64,000 nt of DNA from Bacteroides sp. CAG:1060_57_27 (lineage in GTDB: Bacteria > Bacteroidota > Bacteroidia > Bacteroidales > UBA932). Numbering within the stretch: the first letter of the stretch is position 1; every line of letters begins with the position of its first letter. Both the position numbers and the translations under genes were made by a program. The notes under the pieces are model-generated. The model was not told the DNA's origin, did not search any database, and saw only the letters and a program-made list of their open reading frames with translations. The DNA is taken from contig MNQT01000012.1 of the NCBI GenBank assembly GCA_001915575.1, forward strand, positions 1 to 64,000, read 5' to 3'. Positions 53,895-62,953 of this stretch are shown here, one piece after another.

Positions 53895-56611
53895 ATAGTC
53901 AGAAAATTTTTCAGATATTCGCCTGTAACGGACGCAGGGTCTGCACACACCTGCTCCGGAGTTCCGCTTGCAATAATCCTGCCGCCCGCGGCGCCTCCCC
54001 CGGGGCCCATGTCTATGAGATAGTCCGCCCTCTTGAGCACGTCGAGGTTGTGTTCGATGACTATCACGGTGTTGCCCTGGTCGACGAGCTTCTCGAGCAC
54101 GTCCATAAGCACCCTGACATCCTCGGCATGCAGGCCGGTCGTAGGCTCGTCGAGCATATAGAGGGTCTTTCCCGTCGCTTTGCGGAAGAGTTCCGCGGCG
54201 AGCTTCATCCTCTGGCATTCGCCTCCGGAGAGCGTGACCGCAGACTGCCCGAGATGCACATACCCCAGACCCACGTCCAGCATGGCCTTCAGCTTAGGGG
54301 CTATGCGGGGGTGGCTCTTGAAGAACTCGTAGGCCTCGCTTACCGGCATCTCGAGCACTTCGCCTATGTTCTTGCCCTTGTACCGCACCGCAAGCGTGTC
54401 TTCCTTGTAGCGCCGTCCGCCGCAGGCGTCGCAGACCACATTGACGGAAGGCAGGAAATTCATCTCTATGACCTTTATCCCCGCGCCCTTGCAGGCCTCG
54501 CAGCGGCCGCCCTCGACATTGAACGAGAACCGCCCCGCCTTGAAGCCGCGCACCTTGGCGTCGGGCGTATCCTCGAAAAGCGCCCGTATGTCGTTGAACA
54601 CCCCGGTGAAGGTGGCCGGATTCGAACGCGGGGTGCGTCCTATCGGACTCTGGTCTATCTCTATGACCTTGTCGATGTTCTCGAGCCCGTCGATACCGTC
54701 GAAAGGCAGCGGGCGGGCCTTGAAATTATAGAAATGCGACTTGAGAGCGGGCATCAGGGTCTGGTTTATGAGGCTGGACTTCCCCGAACCGCTGACGCCG
54801 CTTATGCCGATCAGCATCCCGAGCGGGAAGCGGACGTCTATGCCCTTGAGGTTGTTGCCGCGCGCGCCGCGTATCACGAGGCTCTTTCCGTTCCCCTGCC
54901 TGCGCAGCGAAGGCGACGGTACGGGGTTCACATAGGGCCTCGCCGGGCCGCTGTAGCATATCCTGCCGCCGTTCTCCCCTGCCCCGGGGCCTACGTCCAC
55001 TATCCAGTCGGCGCTGCGTATCGTCTCCTCGTCGTGCTCCACGACTATCACGGTATTGCCCTCGTCGCGCAGGTGCTTCAGGGAATTTATGAGCTTGCGG
55101 TTGTCCCTCGGATGCAGGCCTATGCTGGGCTCGTCCAGTATGTAAATCACGTTCACGAGCTTCGAGCCTATCTGGGTGGCGAGGCGTATGCGCTGCCCCT
55201 CTCCGCCCGAAAGGCTGGATGCCGGACGGTCGAGGGTGAGGTAGTCGAGCCCGACGTCGAGCAGGAACCTGACCCTGTCGTCGAGCTCGCGCAGTATGTC
55301 GCGGGCTATCGCTCCAGCCTTGGCGGAAAGCTTTCCGGGAAGTTCCTTCAGCCAGAGGGCGAGTTCCGAAATCTCCATGGCCCCCACCTGCGAGATATCC
55401 TTGCCGTCAATGCGGAAATAAGAGGCCTCGGCGTTGAGGCGCGTCCCGTGGCAGACCGGACAGACTATCTTGTCTTCGATGTCGTCCACGAGCCCGTCCC
55501 AGGTCACCATTTCGGCCTGGGAACCTTCTCCGATGCGGAAGAACTCGTCGGAGCCGAATATCAGCAGAGAAAGTTCCCCGTCAGGCAGTTCCGACACGGG
55601 TTCGTATACCGAGAAACCGTGCTTGCGGGCTATGGCGCGTACGGTTTCGGACTTGCGGCTGCTCCTCAGAGGCCCCAGAGGCAGTATGGCCCCGTCGGCG
55701 ATGCTCAGGCTGCGGTCCGGGACAATGGTATCGAAATTCACGTCAGGCACCACACCCAGGCCCTTGCAGTGCGGACAGTAGCCCTCGGGCGAATTGAACG
55801 AGAACGAATGCGGCGCAGGCTCCTTGAGCGAGACACCGCTCTCGGGATCGACGAGATGCTTGGAATAGTGGCGCAGGACAGAAGTCTCGGCATCGAGCAC
55901 GGCCACCGACCCCTTGCCGAGAGTGAGCGCCGCCGCGACAGACTCCCTTATCCTACCCTCGTCGCCGGCGCCCGGCTTGAGCTTGTCCACAACCAGCTCT
56001 ATGAAATGGGCCTTGTAGCGGTCGAGCGAGTCGAGTTCCGAGAGGTCGACAAGCAACGAGTCCACGCGGACCTGGGTGTAGCCCTTCTTGCGGAGCTGCT
56101 CGAAGAGCTCCTTGTAGCTGCCCTTGCGCCCGTTGACCAGAGGGGCGAGCAGCAGGCACCTGCGGCCGCGGTACACATCCATGACGAGCTCGACTATCTG
56201 CGAGTCGGTGTAGCGCACCATTTCCTTCCCGCTCACGGGAGAATAGGCGGTGGAGGCCTTGGCGAACAGCAGGCGCAGGAAATCGGAGATCTCGGTTATG
56301 GTGCCGACCGTCGAGCGGGGATTGTTGCCCGTGGTCTTCTGCTCTATGGCTATGATAGGGCTCAGGCCGGTGATGCTCTCCACGGCCGGCTTCTCGAGTA
56401 TGCCCATGAAATGCTTGGCATACGGCGACAGGGTGTTCATGTACCTCCTCTGCCCCTCGGCATATATGGTGTCGAAGGCGAGCGAAGACTTTCCGCTGCC
56501 GCTCAGTCCGCTTATCACCACGAACTTCCGCCGGGGGATGTCGACATCCACATCCTTGAGGTTGTGGGCGCGCGCACCCCGTATGCGTATTATGTCGTCG
56601 TTGTCAATCAT
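53891..56611 (-). CDS. uvrA: Excinuclease ABC subunit A
   Basis: UvrA recognises bulky DNA lesions and loads UvrB. The 906 residues carry two ABC modules: Walker [15 protein letters not shown] near residue 34 and [14 protein letters not shown] in the second half. There are two signature motifs ([16 protein letters not shown] and [15 protein letters not shown]) and zinc fingers with [24 protein letters not shown] and CDACGGRR. It is first in a run with the nucleoside kinase and SIMPL genes. A -7-like CATCTTTG ends 5 bp before the ATG. Confidence 0.97.
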   Translation of the reverse strand: MIDNDDIIRIRGARAHNLKDVDVDIPRRKFVVISGLSGSGKSSLAFDTIYAEGQRRYMNTLSPYAKHFMGILEKPAVESITGLSPIIAIEQKTTGNNPRSTVGTITEISDFLRLLFAKASTAYSPVSGKEMVRYTDSQIVELVMDVYRGRRCLLLAPLVNGRKGSYKELFEQLRKKGYTQVRVDSLLVDLSELDSLDRYKAHFIELVVDKLKPGAGDEGRIRESVAAALTLGKGSVAVLDAETSVLRHYSKHLVDPESGVSLKEPAPHSFSFNSPEGYCPHCKGLGVVPDVNFDTIVPDRSLSIADGAILPLGPLRSSRKSETVRAIARKHGFSVYEPVSELPDGELSLLIFGSDEFFRIGEGSQAEMVTWDGLVDDIEDKIVCPVCHGTRLNAEASYFRIDGKDISQVGAMEISELALWLKELPGKLSAKAGAIARDILRELDDRVRFLLDVGLDYLTLDRPASSLSGGEGQRIRLATQIGSKLVNVIYILDEPSIGLHPRDNRKLINSLKHLRDEGNTVIVVEHDEETIRSADWIVDVGPGAGENGGRICYSGPARPYVNPVPSPSLRRQGNGKSLVIRGARGNNLKGIDVRFPLGMLIGISGVSGSGKSSLINQTLMPALKSHFYNFKARPLPFDGIDGLENIDKVIEIDQSPIGRTPRSNPATFTGVFNDIRALFEDTPDAKVRGFKAGRFSFNVEGGRCEACKGAGIKVIEMNFLPSVNVVCDACGGRRYKEDTLAVRYKGKNIGEVLEMPVSEAYEFFKSHPRIAPKLKAMLDVGLGYVHLGQSAVTLSGGECQRMKLAAELFRKATGKTLYMLDEPTTGLHAEDVRVLMDVLEKLVDQGNTVIVIEHNLDVLKRADYLIDMGPGGGAAGGRIIASGTPEQVCADPASVTGEYLKNFLTI

Positions 56612-56616
56612 TCAGG

Positions 56617-56624
56617 CAAAGATG
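56617..56624 (-). promoter_or_regulatory. uvrA -7 box candidate, close to the ATG
   Basis: CATCTTTG (one mismatch to TAnnTTTG) on the minus strand ends 5 bp before the uvrA ATG. No -33 box at the expected spacing. Confidence 0.35.
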
Positions 56625-56647
56625 CACAAATTTTCTCAGCTTTTGAC

Positions 56648-56655
56648 TATCTTTG
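56648..56655 (+). promoter_or_regulatory. EamA gene -7 box candidate
   Basis: TATCTTTG lies 23 bp before the ATG at 56679, in the divergent gap to uvrA. A -33 box is not clear. Confidence 0.4.
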
Positions 56656-56678
56656 GAGCCCGTACAGAACGAAAATTT

Positions 56679-57524
56679 ATGTGGCTTTGGATGACTGTGG
56701 GCTCGGCCCTGCTGCTCGGATGCTATGACATCGCAAAGAAACAGGCGCTGAAACGCAACGGTGTACTGTGGATACTTCTGTTCTCTACCGCCCTGACGAC
56801 GCTGTTCCTATGTCCTTTCCTCAGCGGCGGGTCGGCAGGAGACCACCTCAGGCTGGTAGTCAAGGCCCTGCTGGTGTCCTCGTCATGGATTTCGGGACTG
56901 GAGGCGATGAAACTGCTTCCGCTCACTACGGCAAGCACGCTGAAGGCGTCCCGGCCGATGTTCGTCGTCATCTTCTCCATAATACTTTTCGGAGAGAGGC
57001 TCAACATCTGGCAGTGGGCGGGAGTCGTGCTGGTGATAGGAGCCCTCTACCTGCTGGGACGCTCCAGCAAGAAGGACGGAATAAGGTTCAGCCGCAGCAG
57101 GGGCGTGGCATGGATGCTGCTGTCGATCCTGACAGGCTCGGCAAGCGCCCTGTACGACAAGTACATACTCCAGACCATGGAGCCGATGTTCGTGCAGAGC
57201 TGGGCCAACCTCTACATCACCGCGGTGCTCGCCGCAGTAATGCTCGTGCGGCACCTGTCGGGCAGGGGCACGGCCGGGAAGTTCCGCTGGGACTGGACGA
57301 TAGTGCTGATAGCGGTGCTGATAACGGTTTCGGACGCGCTGTACTTCTTCGCCGTGAAGCAGGACGACGCGCTGCTGTCGGTGGTATCCATGATACGCAG
57401 GAGCTCGGTAGTGATAACGTTCCTGGGCGGGGCGCTGCTGTTCAGGGAGCACAACATACGCGACAAGGCGGTCGACTTAGGCATATTGCTTGCAGGACTG
57501 ACCCTGCTGCTCTCCGCATCATAG
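56679..57524 (+). CDS. EamA/DMT family transporter
   Basis: The 281-residue protein has about ten hydrophobic helices in two repeats, as in the drug/metabolite transporter superfamily. Each half contains an EamA-like segment; the first ends [24 protein letters not shown] and the second [29 protein letters not shown]. Start [17 protein letters not shown] is chosen for the first helix and lies after a -7 box; an upstream extension would be antisense to uvrA. Substrate unknown. The next gene is 27 bp downstream. Confidence 0.9.
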   Translation: MWLWMTVGSALLLGCYDIAKKQALKRNGVLWILLFSTALTTLFLCPFLSGGSAGDHLRLVVKALLVSSSWISGLEAMKLLPLTTASTLKASRPMFVVIFSIILFGERLNIWQWAGVVLVIGALYLLGRSSKKDGIRFSRSRGVAWMLLSILTGSASALYDKYILQTMEPMFVQSWANLYITAVLAAVMLVRHLSGRGTAGKFRWDWTIVLIAVLITVSDALYFFAVKQDDALLSVVSMIRRSSVVITFLGGALLFREHNIRDKAVDLGILLAGLTLLLSAS

Positions 57525-57551
57525 AATCTTCAGACACTATATATATATAAC

Positions 57552-59177
57552 ATGACGATGAAGGCAAGAATAATTCTCATATCGCTCACCGCAGGCCTGT
57601 GTACGGTGGTCTGCAGCGCACAGTCGCGGAACTTCAGGCTCGGCAAGTGGACCGAGATCCACACCGCGATACTCAAGGAACTCAGCACCTCCTATGTAGA
57701 CTCGCTGCCCGTCGACGCCATCGAACGCCGCGGAGTGGACGCGATGCTCTCCGGACTCGACCCCTATACCGTCTACATCCCCGCCGAGGAGAACGAGGAC
57801 CTGCAGCTGATGATAAGCAACACCTACGGCGGAATAGGTGCGGTCATCTACAAGCCCGACGTCAACGGCAACGTGATAATCAACGAGCCCTACGAAGGCT
57901 CCCCCGCCCACAAGTACGGGCTGCGCTGCGGTGACGAGATAATGCAGATCGACACGACATCCGTCATAGGCCTGAACTCCCAGCAGTGCAGCGAGAGGAT
58001 GAAGGGAGAACCCGGCACCAAGGTCAGGTTCAAGGTGAAGAAAGTCTACACCGGCGAGATCGTCGACCTCGAGGTGACCCGCGAGAAAATCCACCTGCCG
58101 GACATGCAGTACGCAGGCATGGTCGACGACACCACCGGGTACATACTGCTGACGGGATTCTCCGAGGGGGTCTCCGGGGAAGTCCGCGACGAAGTCGTGA
58201 GCCTCAAGAAGCAGGGCATGCGCACGCTGGTGCTCGACCTGCGCGGCAACGGAGGCGGACTGCTCTCCGAGGCTGCGGAGATAGTGTCGATATTCGTGCC
58301 GAAGGGTTCGCTCGTCGTGACCGCCAGGGGCAGGGAGAAGGACGCCAACTATGTGGTCAGGACAACCCGGGAGCCGGTAGACACGAAGCTCGACCTGATT
58401 GTCATGGTAGACTCCGGATCGGCATCGTCCTCGGAAATAGTGGCCGGAGCCCTGCAGGACATGGACAGGGCCACGATAATGGGCACCAGGACCTTCGGCA
58501 AGGGTCTCGTGCAGTCCATAAGGAGCCTGCCATACGGAGGAGAGCTGAAGGTGACCACCGCAAAATACTACACCCCCTCGGGACGCTGCGTGCAGGCTAT
58601 CGACTACTCGCACAGGAACGAGGACGGCAGCGTCAGCCAGATTCCCGACTCCCTGACCAACGAGTTCAGGACGGCTGCCGGAAGGATAGTGCGTGACGGC
58701 GGCGGAATCACCCCCGACGTCACTATCGAGCCCCACAGCTACAGCCGGCTGTCCTACTCGCTCGTCGCCTACGGCGTCATAGAGGAGTTCGTGCTGGACT
58801 ATGTAAGACGCCACGAGACCATAGCGCCCGCAGAGGAGTTCCGCCTCACGGACGCGGACTACGAGGATTTCATAGCCTTCGCCAGGGACAAGGAGTTCGA
58901 CTACCGCTCCACGGCCAAGACCTACTTCGACATAATGTGCACCGAACTCGAGAAGGACGGGCTCAAGGACGCCATGGCACCCCAGATAGAGGCCCTTGAG
59001 GAGTCCCTCGACATGGAGAAGGAAGAGTTCCTCAGGCTCAAGAAAGACGAGATAGTGCCCCTGATAGAGGAGGAGATAGTAGTGAGGTACTACTTCCAGC
59101 CCGCAGGAGTCATCGTGCGCCTGCGCTACGACGACGCCCTGAGGCAGGCACTCGCCAGCGAGAGGATAGCAGTATAA
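57552..59177 (+). CDS. S41 family C-terminal processing peptidase
   Basis: The 541-residue exported protease has a signal peptide (IILISLTAGLCTVVCSA-Q), a helical N-terminal part, a PDZ domain (about 85-175, GGIGAVIY and GSPAHKYGLRCGDEIMQID) and the S41 catalytic domain. The Ser is in SASSSE (290-295) and the Lys in TFGKGLVQS (Lys317). A C-terminal extension of about 140 residues follows. Such proteases trim periplasmic or envelope proteins. It is followed directly by recO: the stop TAA and the recO ATG share one base. Confidence 0.95.
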   Translation: MTMKARIILISLTAGLCTVVCSAQSRNFRLGKWTEIHTAILKELSTSYVDSLPVDAIERRGVDAMLSGLDPYTVYIPAEENEDLQLMISNTYGGIGAVIYKPDVNGNVIINEPYEGSPAHKYGLRCGDEIMQIDTTSVIGLNSQQCSERMKGEPGTKVRFKVKKVYTGEIVDLEVTREKIHLPDMQYAGMVDDTTGYILLTGFSEGVSGEVRDEVVSLKKQGMRTLVLDLRGNGGGLLSEAAEIVSIFVPKGSLVVTARGREKDANYVVRTTREPVDTKLDLIVMVDSGSASSSEIVAGALQDMDRATIMGTRTFGKGLVQSIRSLPYGGELKVTTAKYYTPSGRCVQAIDYSHRNEDGSVSQIPDSLTNEFRTAAGRIVRDGGGITPDVTIEPHSYSRLSYSLVAYGVIEEFVLDYVRRHETIAPAEEFRLTDADYEDFIAFARDKEFDYRSTAKTYFDIMCTELEKDGLKDAMAPQIEALEESLDMEKEEFLRLKKDEIVPLIEEEIVVRYYFQPAGVIVRLRYDDALRQALASERIAV

Positions 59178-59821
59178 TGGAGCTGATAGTCCTCAACACC
59201 ACCAAGACGGCCGACAGTTCGCTGGTAATACACGCCCTGAGCAGGGAATACGGACGCAGGAGTTTCATAACGGGCGTGGCAAGGCGCGCCCCGGCCCTGT
59301 ACCTCCCGCTCAACATACTCGAGGCAGAGGTGGTGGAGAACAGGAGGAGCGAGCTGTGGCGCCTCAGGGGCGCGGGCACTGTCTACCCGCTCGACGGGCT
59401 CCGCTCGAGCCTTGCAAAGAACTCTATCTGCCTGTTCATGAGCGAAGTGCTCTACCGCGCGGTACGCGAAGGCACGGAGGGCGACGGGCTCTACGACTGG
59501 TGCCGCAAGTCCATACTCACCCTCGACGCGCTCGACTCCGAGTTCAGCAACTACCACCTGCGCTTCCTGCTGGAACTTGCCGTCTGTCTCGGATTCTCGC
59601 CCGAGGCAGCCGACCTCAGACCCTTCGTCGGCGACTGCTCTCCGCAGGTCGAAGCCCTGCTCAGGCTCGACTTCGCGTCGTCGATGCTCCTGCCCCTCAA
59701 CGGCAGGACACGCGGCACAATCGCCGAGGGCCTCATAAGGTATCTGGGCTTCCACCTCGACTACCCGCTCAACATACGCTCCCTGCCCGTGCTGACGGAA
59801 TTGTTCGAATTTATTGGCTAA
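59177..59821 (+). CDS. recO: DNA repair protein RecO
   Basis: RecO acts with RecR and RecF in loading RecA on gapped DNA. The 214 residues have the N-terminal OB fold (ELIVLNTTKTADSSLVIHAL, REYGRRSFITGVARRA) and a helical C-terminal part with LRFLLELAVCLGF. It is somewhat short for the family (about 240) and lacks the C-terminal zinc cysteines present in many homologues. The ATG overlaps the S41 stop. The stop codon overlaps the -7 box of the next gene. Confidence 0.92.
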   Translation: MELIVLNTTKTADSSLVIHALSREYGRRSFITGVARRAPALYLPLNILEAEVVENRRSELWRLRGAGTVYPLDGLRSSLAKNSICLFMSEVLYRAVREGTEGDGLYDWCRKSILTLDALDSEFSNYHLRFLLELAVCLGFSPEAADLRPFVGDCSPQVEALLRLDFASSMLLPLNGRTRGTIAEGLIRYLGFHLDYPLNIRSLPVLTELFEFIG

Positions 59822-59826
59822 CTTTG
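59819..59826 (+). promoter_or_regulatory. U32 gene -7 box overlapping the recO stop
   Basis: TAACTTTG begins at the recO TAA stop and ends 4 bp before the ATG at 59831. A clear -33 is not seen. If used, the transcript would be almost leaderless. Confidence 0.5.
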
Positions 59827-59830
59827 CCCC

Positions 59831-61093
59831 ATGCAGAAGTCAGAACTGGAAATAATGGCTCCGGCCGGCAATTTCGAATGCCTGCACGCGGCCATACAGG
59901 GTGGCGCCGATTCCGTATATTTCGGCGTCGGACACCTCAACATGCGCAGCCACTCCGCAAACAACTTCAGGCCGGAAGACCTTCCCGAAATAGTCCGCAT
60001 CTGCCGGGAGGCGGGAGTCAGGAGCTACCTGACGCTCAACATAGTCCTGTATCCAGAAGACCTCGGCCCGATGCGGCAGACGCTCGACGCGGCGCGCGAT
60101 GCGGGGGTGGACGCGGTGATAGCCTCCGACATGGCGGCGATCTCGTACTGCCGCAGCATAGGCCTCGAGGTGCACATATCCACCCAGCTGTCCATTTCCA
60201 ACGCCGAGGCGCTGCGCTTCTATGCGTCGTTCGCCGATGTGGTGGTGCTGGCGCGGGAACTCAACCTCGGACAGGTCAGGGAAATATACGACACGATAGA
60301 ACGCGAGGACATCTGCGGCCCTTCGGGGAAGAAGGTAAGGATAGAGATGTTCGCCCACGGCGCGCTCTGCATGGCCATAAGCGGCAAGTGCTACCTGTCG
60401 CTGCACAGCTACGGCGCGTCGGCCAACCGCGGGGAATGCTACCAGGTCTGCCGCAGGGGATATGAAGTCACCGACCTGGAGACCGGCAACAGGCTGGACA
60501 TAGACAACAAGTACATAATGTCGCCCAAGGACCTCTGCACGATAGACTTCATGGACCGCATAGTCGAAAGCGGCGTCAAGGTGTTCAAGATAGAGGGCCG
60601 CGCGAGGTCCGCCGAATATGTGAAGCGCTGCGCCTCGTGCTACCGCAGGGCCGCCGACGCGGTATGCGACGGCACATATACTCCCGAGCTGGCCGCAGGA
60701 CTGCGCAAAGAACTCTCGGAAGTGTTCAACCGCGGATTCTGGGACGGATACTACCAGGGCGCACGCCTCGGACAGTGGAGCGAAGTGTACGGCTCGCAGG
60801 CCACGATGAAGAAAGTCTACTGCGGCAAGGTGACCAACTGGTTCGACAGGATAGCGGTGGCCGAGATCTCCATAGAGTCGGAAGCGCTGCATGTCGGCGA
60901 CAGGGCCATGGCCATAGGCTCCACCACCGGAGTCGTCGAATTCAGGGTCGACGACCTCAGGGTAAACCTCGAGAAGACAGATATGGCGTCCAAGGGCGTC
61001 AGATGCTCGGTAGCGGTAGACCCGTCTATCTGCCCGCAGGGGAAGCTCCGCCGGGGCGACAAGATCTATATCTGGCAAGAAAAGCGGCCATAG
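59831..61093 (+). CDS. U32 family peptidase-like protein (TrhP-type)
   Basis: The 420-residue protein has the U32 blocks APAGNFECLHAAIQGGADSVYFGV (10-33), a middle with LEVHISTQLSISN, and the conserved EMFAHGALCMAISGKCYLS and GECYQVCRRGYE with cysteines that in TrhP/RlhA bind iron-sulfur or metal. The late KIEGRARSAEYV is family-typical. U32 proteins of this length act in tRNA 5-hydroxyuridine formation or 23S rRNA hydroxylation; the specific target is uncertain. The 3' end overlaps convergent rdgB by 68 bp. Confidence 0.92.
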   Translation: MQKSELEIMAPAGNFECLHAAIQGGADSVYFGVGHLNMRSHSANNFRPEDLPEIVRICREAGVRSYLTLNIVLYPEDLGPMRQTLDAARDAGVDAVIASDMAAISYCRSIGLEVHISTQLSISNAEALRFYASFADVVVLARELNLGQVREIYDTIEREDICGPSGKKVRIEMFAHGALCMAISGKCYLSLHSYGASANRGECYQVCRRGYEVTDLETGNRLDIDNKYIMSPKDLCTIDFMDRIVESGVKVFKIEGRARSAEYVKRCASCYRRAADAVCDGTYTPELAAGLRKELSEVFNRGFWDGYYQGARLGQWSEVYGSQATMKKVYCGKVTNWFDRIAVAEISIESEALHVGDRAMAIGSTTGVVEFRVDDLRVNLEKTDMASKGVRCSVAVDPSICPQGKLRRGDKIYIWQEKRP

Positions 61094-61673
61094 CCCTCAG
61101 GGCCCTGCCCCTGTGCGATACGGAGTTCTTCTCCTCCTCGCTTATCTCGGCCATGGTCCTGCCTCCGAAGCCGTCCGGTATGAATACAGGGTCGTAGCCG
61201 AAGCCCCCGTCCCCCTTCATCCCATAGCCTATGCTTCCCGCGACCTCGCCCTCGAAGCTGAAGTACTCGCCGCCGAGGCAGAGCGTCACCACGGTGCGGA
61301 AACGCGCCCGGCGGGACACCCCGGAGCCGAGCGCCGAGAGTTCGGAAAGCAGGCGGCGCATGTTGGCGAGGGCGTCATGGCTTTCCGCCCCCGAGCCCTC
61401 GAGACTGGCGGCATAGCGTGCCGAAAGCACTCCGGGCGCACCTCCGAGGGCATCCACCTCGAGCCCTGTGTCGTCGGCGAAGCAGTCGGCGCCCGACAGT
61501 TCGTGTATCCTCCCCGCCTTTATCAGCGAATTCTGTTCGAGCGTCGTCCCGTCCTCCACGACATCCTCGTCTATTCCGGCCTCCGCCTGCGAAAGCACCT
61601 CCACATCCTGCCCGAGTATCTCCCGCGCCTCGCGCAGTTTCCCGGCATTGCCCGTCGCAAAGATAAGTCTCAT
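61026..61673 (-). CDS. rdgB: dITP/XTP pyrophosphatase (RdgB/HAM1)
   Basis: RdgB hydrolyses non-canonical purine triphosphates to clear the nucleotide pool. The 215 residues show FATGNAGKLREAREIL (5-20), FADDTGLEVDALGGAPGVLSARYA, GYDPVFIPDGFGGRTMAEIS and SHRGRALRAMAAFLA. The final 15 residues (RSCRPGGASPAGR-like) extend past the usual end into the convergent U32 gene, giving a 68 bp 3' overlap. The start MRLIFATGN is the family norm. Confidence 0.95.
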   Translation of the reverse strand: MRLIFATGNAGKLREAREILGQDVEVLSQAEAGIDEDVVEDGTTLEQNSLIKAGRIHELSGADCFADDTGLEVDALGGAPGVLSARYAASLEGSGAESHDALANMRRLLSELSALGSGVSRRARFRTVVTLCLGGEYFSFEGEVAGSIGYGMKGDGGFGYDPVFIPDGFGGRTMAEISEEEKNSVSHRGRALRAMAAFLARYRSCRPGGASPAGR

Positions 61674-61721
61674 GATAATACTTCCTGTTTCGCGTAAAGA
61701 TAGCGCTCCCCGGCGTCATCT

Positions 61722-61922
61722 GCAACAATGCCAGTCCGCAAAGCGCCGCTGTCCTGTTCATTCCCGTTGCATGTGCTCCGTGTATGCCTCCTGCGGCAGC
61801 TAATCAACGGGGGTAAACGCTGCTGCAGGAGGCATACACGGAAGCTGCGATACATAGCACAGGGGATATGTAAAATGACAAGCGTGTATGCGTGGCGGTG
61901 CTTTGCAGACTGGCATTGTTGC
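61722..61922. repeat. 201 bp composite inverted repeat enclosing hairpin E3
   Basis: Bases 61722-61749 and 61895-61922 are 28 bp inverted repeats with two mismatches (26 of 28 paired). Each mismatch would be a G-U pair in RNA from one strand or the other. They flank hairpin E3 and about 80 bp of other sequence. The architecture resembles a small non-autonomous mobile element with terminal inverted repeats, or a nested RNA structure. No target-site duplication is evident. It fills most of the divergent gap between rdgB and the polyprenyl synthase. Confidence 0.85.
61777..61842. repeat. 66 bp long-hairpin element E3 (24 bp stem)
   Basis: Bases 61777-61800 and 61819-61842 pair over 24 bp with a single G-T wobble, around the 18-base loop taatcaacgggggtaaac. 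The complement of this loop, gtttacccccgttgatta, matches 15 of 18 bases of the E2 loop. It lies between divergent genes, so it cannot be a plain terminator for either. Confidence 0.92.
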
Positions 61923-61972
61923 TATTTCGGCGAAATAATCGTAGATTCGCCGTAAAACAGACAAGCAGAGAG

Positions 61973-62953
61973 ATGATTACAGAAGAAAGGATAGACGGGA
62001 TCATACGCGGGATGTTCGAGGACATACGCTTCGCCGCGGAGCCGGAAGGGCTCTACGGGCCTCTCAGATACATGATAGAGATAGGCGGCAAGAGAGTCCG
62101 TCCGAAACTGTGCGTCACCGCATACTCGTTCTTCTCCGACGACTTCGGCGAGCACATCCTCTCCCCCGCCGCCGCGCTCGAGGTGTTCCACTCGTTCACC
62201 CTGATGCACGACGACATAATGGACCGCTCCCCGATGAGGCGCGGGATGCCCGCCGTGTGGAAGAAGTGGAACGAGGACACGGCAATCCTTTCCGGCGACG
62301 TGATGCTCATCGACGCCTACAGGAGAGTAGCCAAGGCTCCGCACAAGGTGCTGGACAGGATCATGGACCTGTTTTCCAAGACAGCCTCGCAGGTATGCGA
62401 GGGACAGCAGTACGACATGGAGTTCGAAGACATGCGGGAGGTGAGCATGGCCGCCTACAACCAGATGATAGGCCTCAAGACGGCCGTCCTGATAGCCTGC
62501 TCCGCGGAAATGGGCGCAATAATAGGAGGCGCGTCCGGGCAGCAGTGCAAGGCTCTCTACGAATACGGCTACAAGCTCGGCATGGCGTTCCAGATTGCCG
62601 ACGACTACCTCGACACCTTCGGAGACGAGAAGGTGTTCGGCAAACCCATAGGCGGCGACATAGTCAACGGCAAGAAGAGCTGGCTCACGGTGCGCACCCT
62701 CGAGAAGACGGACGACAGGGACGCCTTCCTCGACATATTCACCCGCAAGGCGGAGAGCAAGGCGCTCAAGGCGGGCAAGATCGCGGCAGTGCGCAACGCC
62801 TATGTACGGGGCGGCGTCGACACTGACGCAAAGGACGAGATCGACCGCTTCACCCGCGAGGCCCTGGAAGCCGTGCAGGGCGTCGGACTCCAGGAGGGTG
62901 CCCTGGAAGCTCTCAGGCGGTTTGCCGACAATCTTGTAGGCAGGACGAGATGA
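61973..62953 (+). CDS. Polyprenyl synthetase (trans-isoprenyl diphosphate synthase)
   Basis: The 326-residue enzyme condenses IPP with allylic diphosphates. It shows GGKRVRPKL, the first aspartate-rich motif MHDDIMDRSPMRRG (DDxxD at 80-84), GQQYDMEFE and the second QIADDYLDTFGD. The residues before the first DDxxD (VFHSFTL) might set chain length, but I cannot say whether farnesyl, geranylgeranyl or longer. The start MITEERIDGI is chosen as the family N-terminus, 51 bp after the E3 repeat. It overlaps rsgA by 4 bp. Confidence 0.94.
   Translation: MITEERIDGIIRGMFEDIRFAAEPEGLYGPLRYMIEIGGKRVRPKLCVTAYSFFSDDFGEHILSPAAALEVFHSFTLMHDDIMDRSPMRRGMPAVWKKWNEDTAILSGDVMLIDAYRRVAKAPHKVLDRIMDLFSKTASQVCEGQQYDMEFEDMREVSMAAYNQMIGLKTAVLIACSAEMGAIIGGASGQQCKALYEYGYKLGMAFQIADDYLDTFGDEKVFGKPIGGDIVNGKKSWLTVRTLEKTDDRDAFLDIFTRKAESKALKAGKIAAVRNAYVRGGVDTDAKDEIDRFTREALEAVQGVGLQEGALEALRRFADNLVGRTR

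Noticed and set aside
53873..56728. A 951-codon open frame antisense to uvrA
   Set aside because: It mirrors uvrA codon by codon and exists because TTA, CTA and TCA codons are rare in this genome. The translation has no family resemblance, and uvrA on the other strand is complete. Similar antisense frames over metG, recQ, glgB, glgP and the debranching gene are rejected for the same reason.
61777..61842. Invertible promoter of the Bacteroides phase-variation type
   Set aside because: Such switches need inverted repeats around a promoter-length segment. The 18-base loop is too short to hold a promoter.
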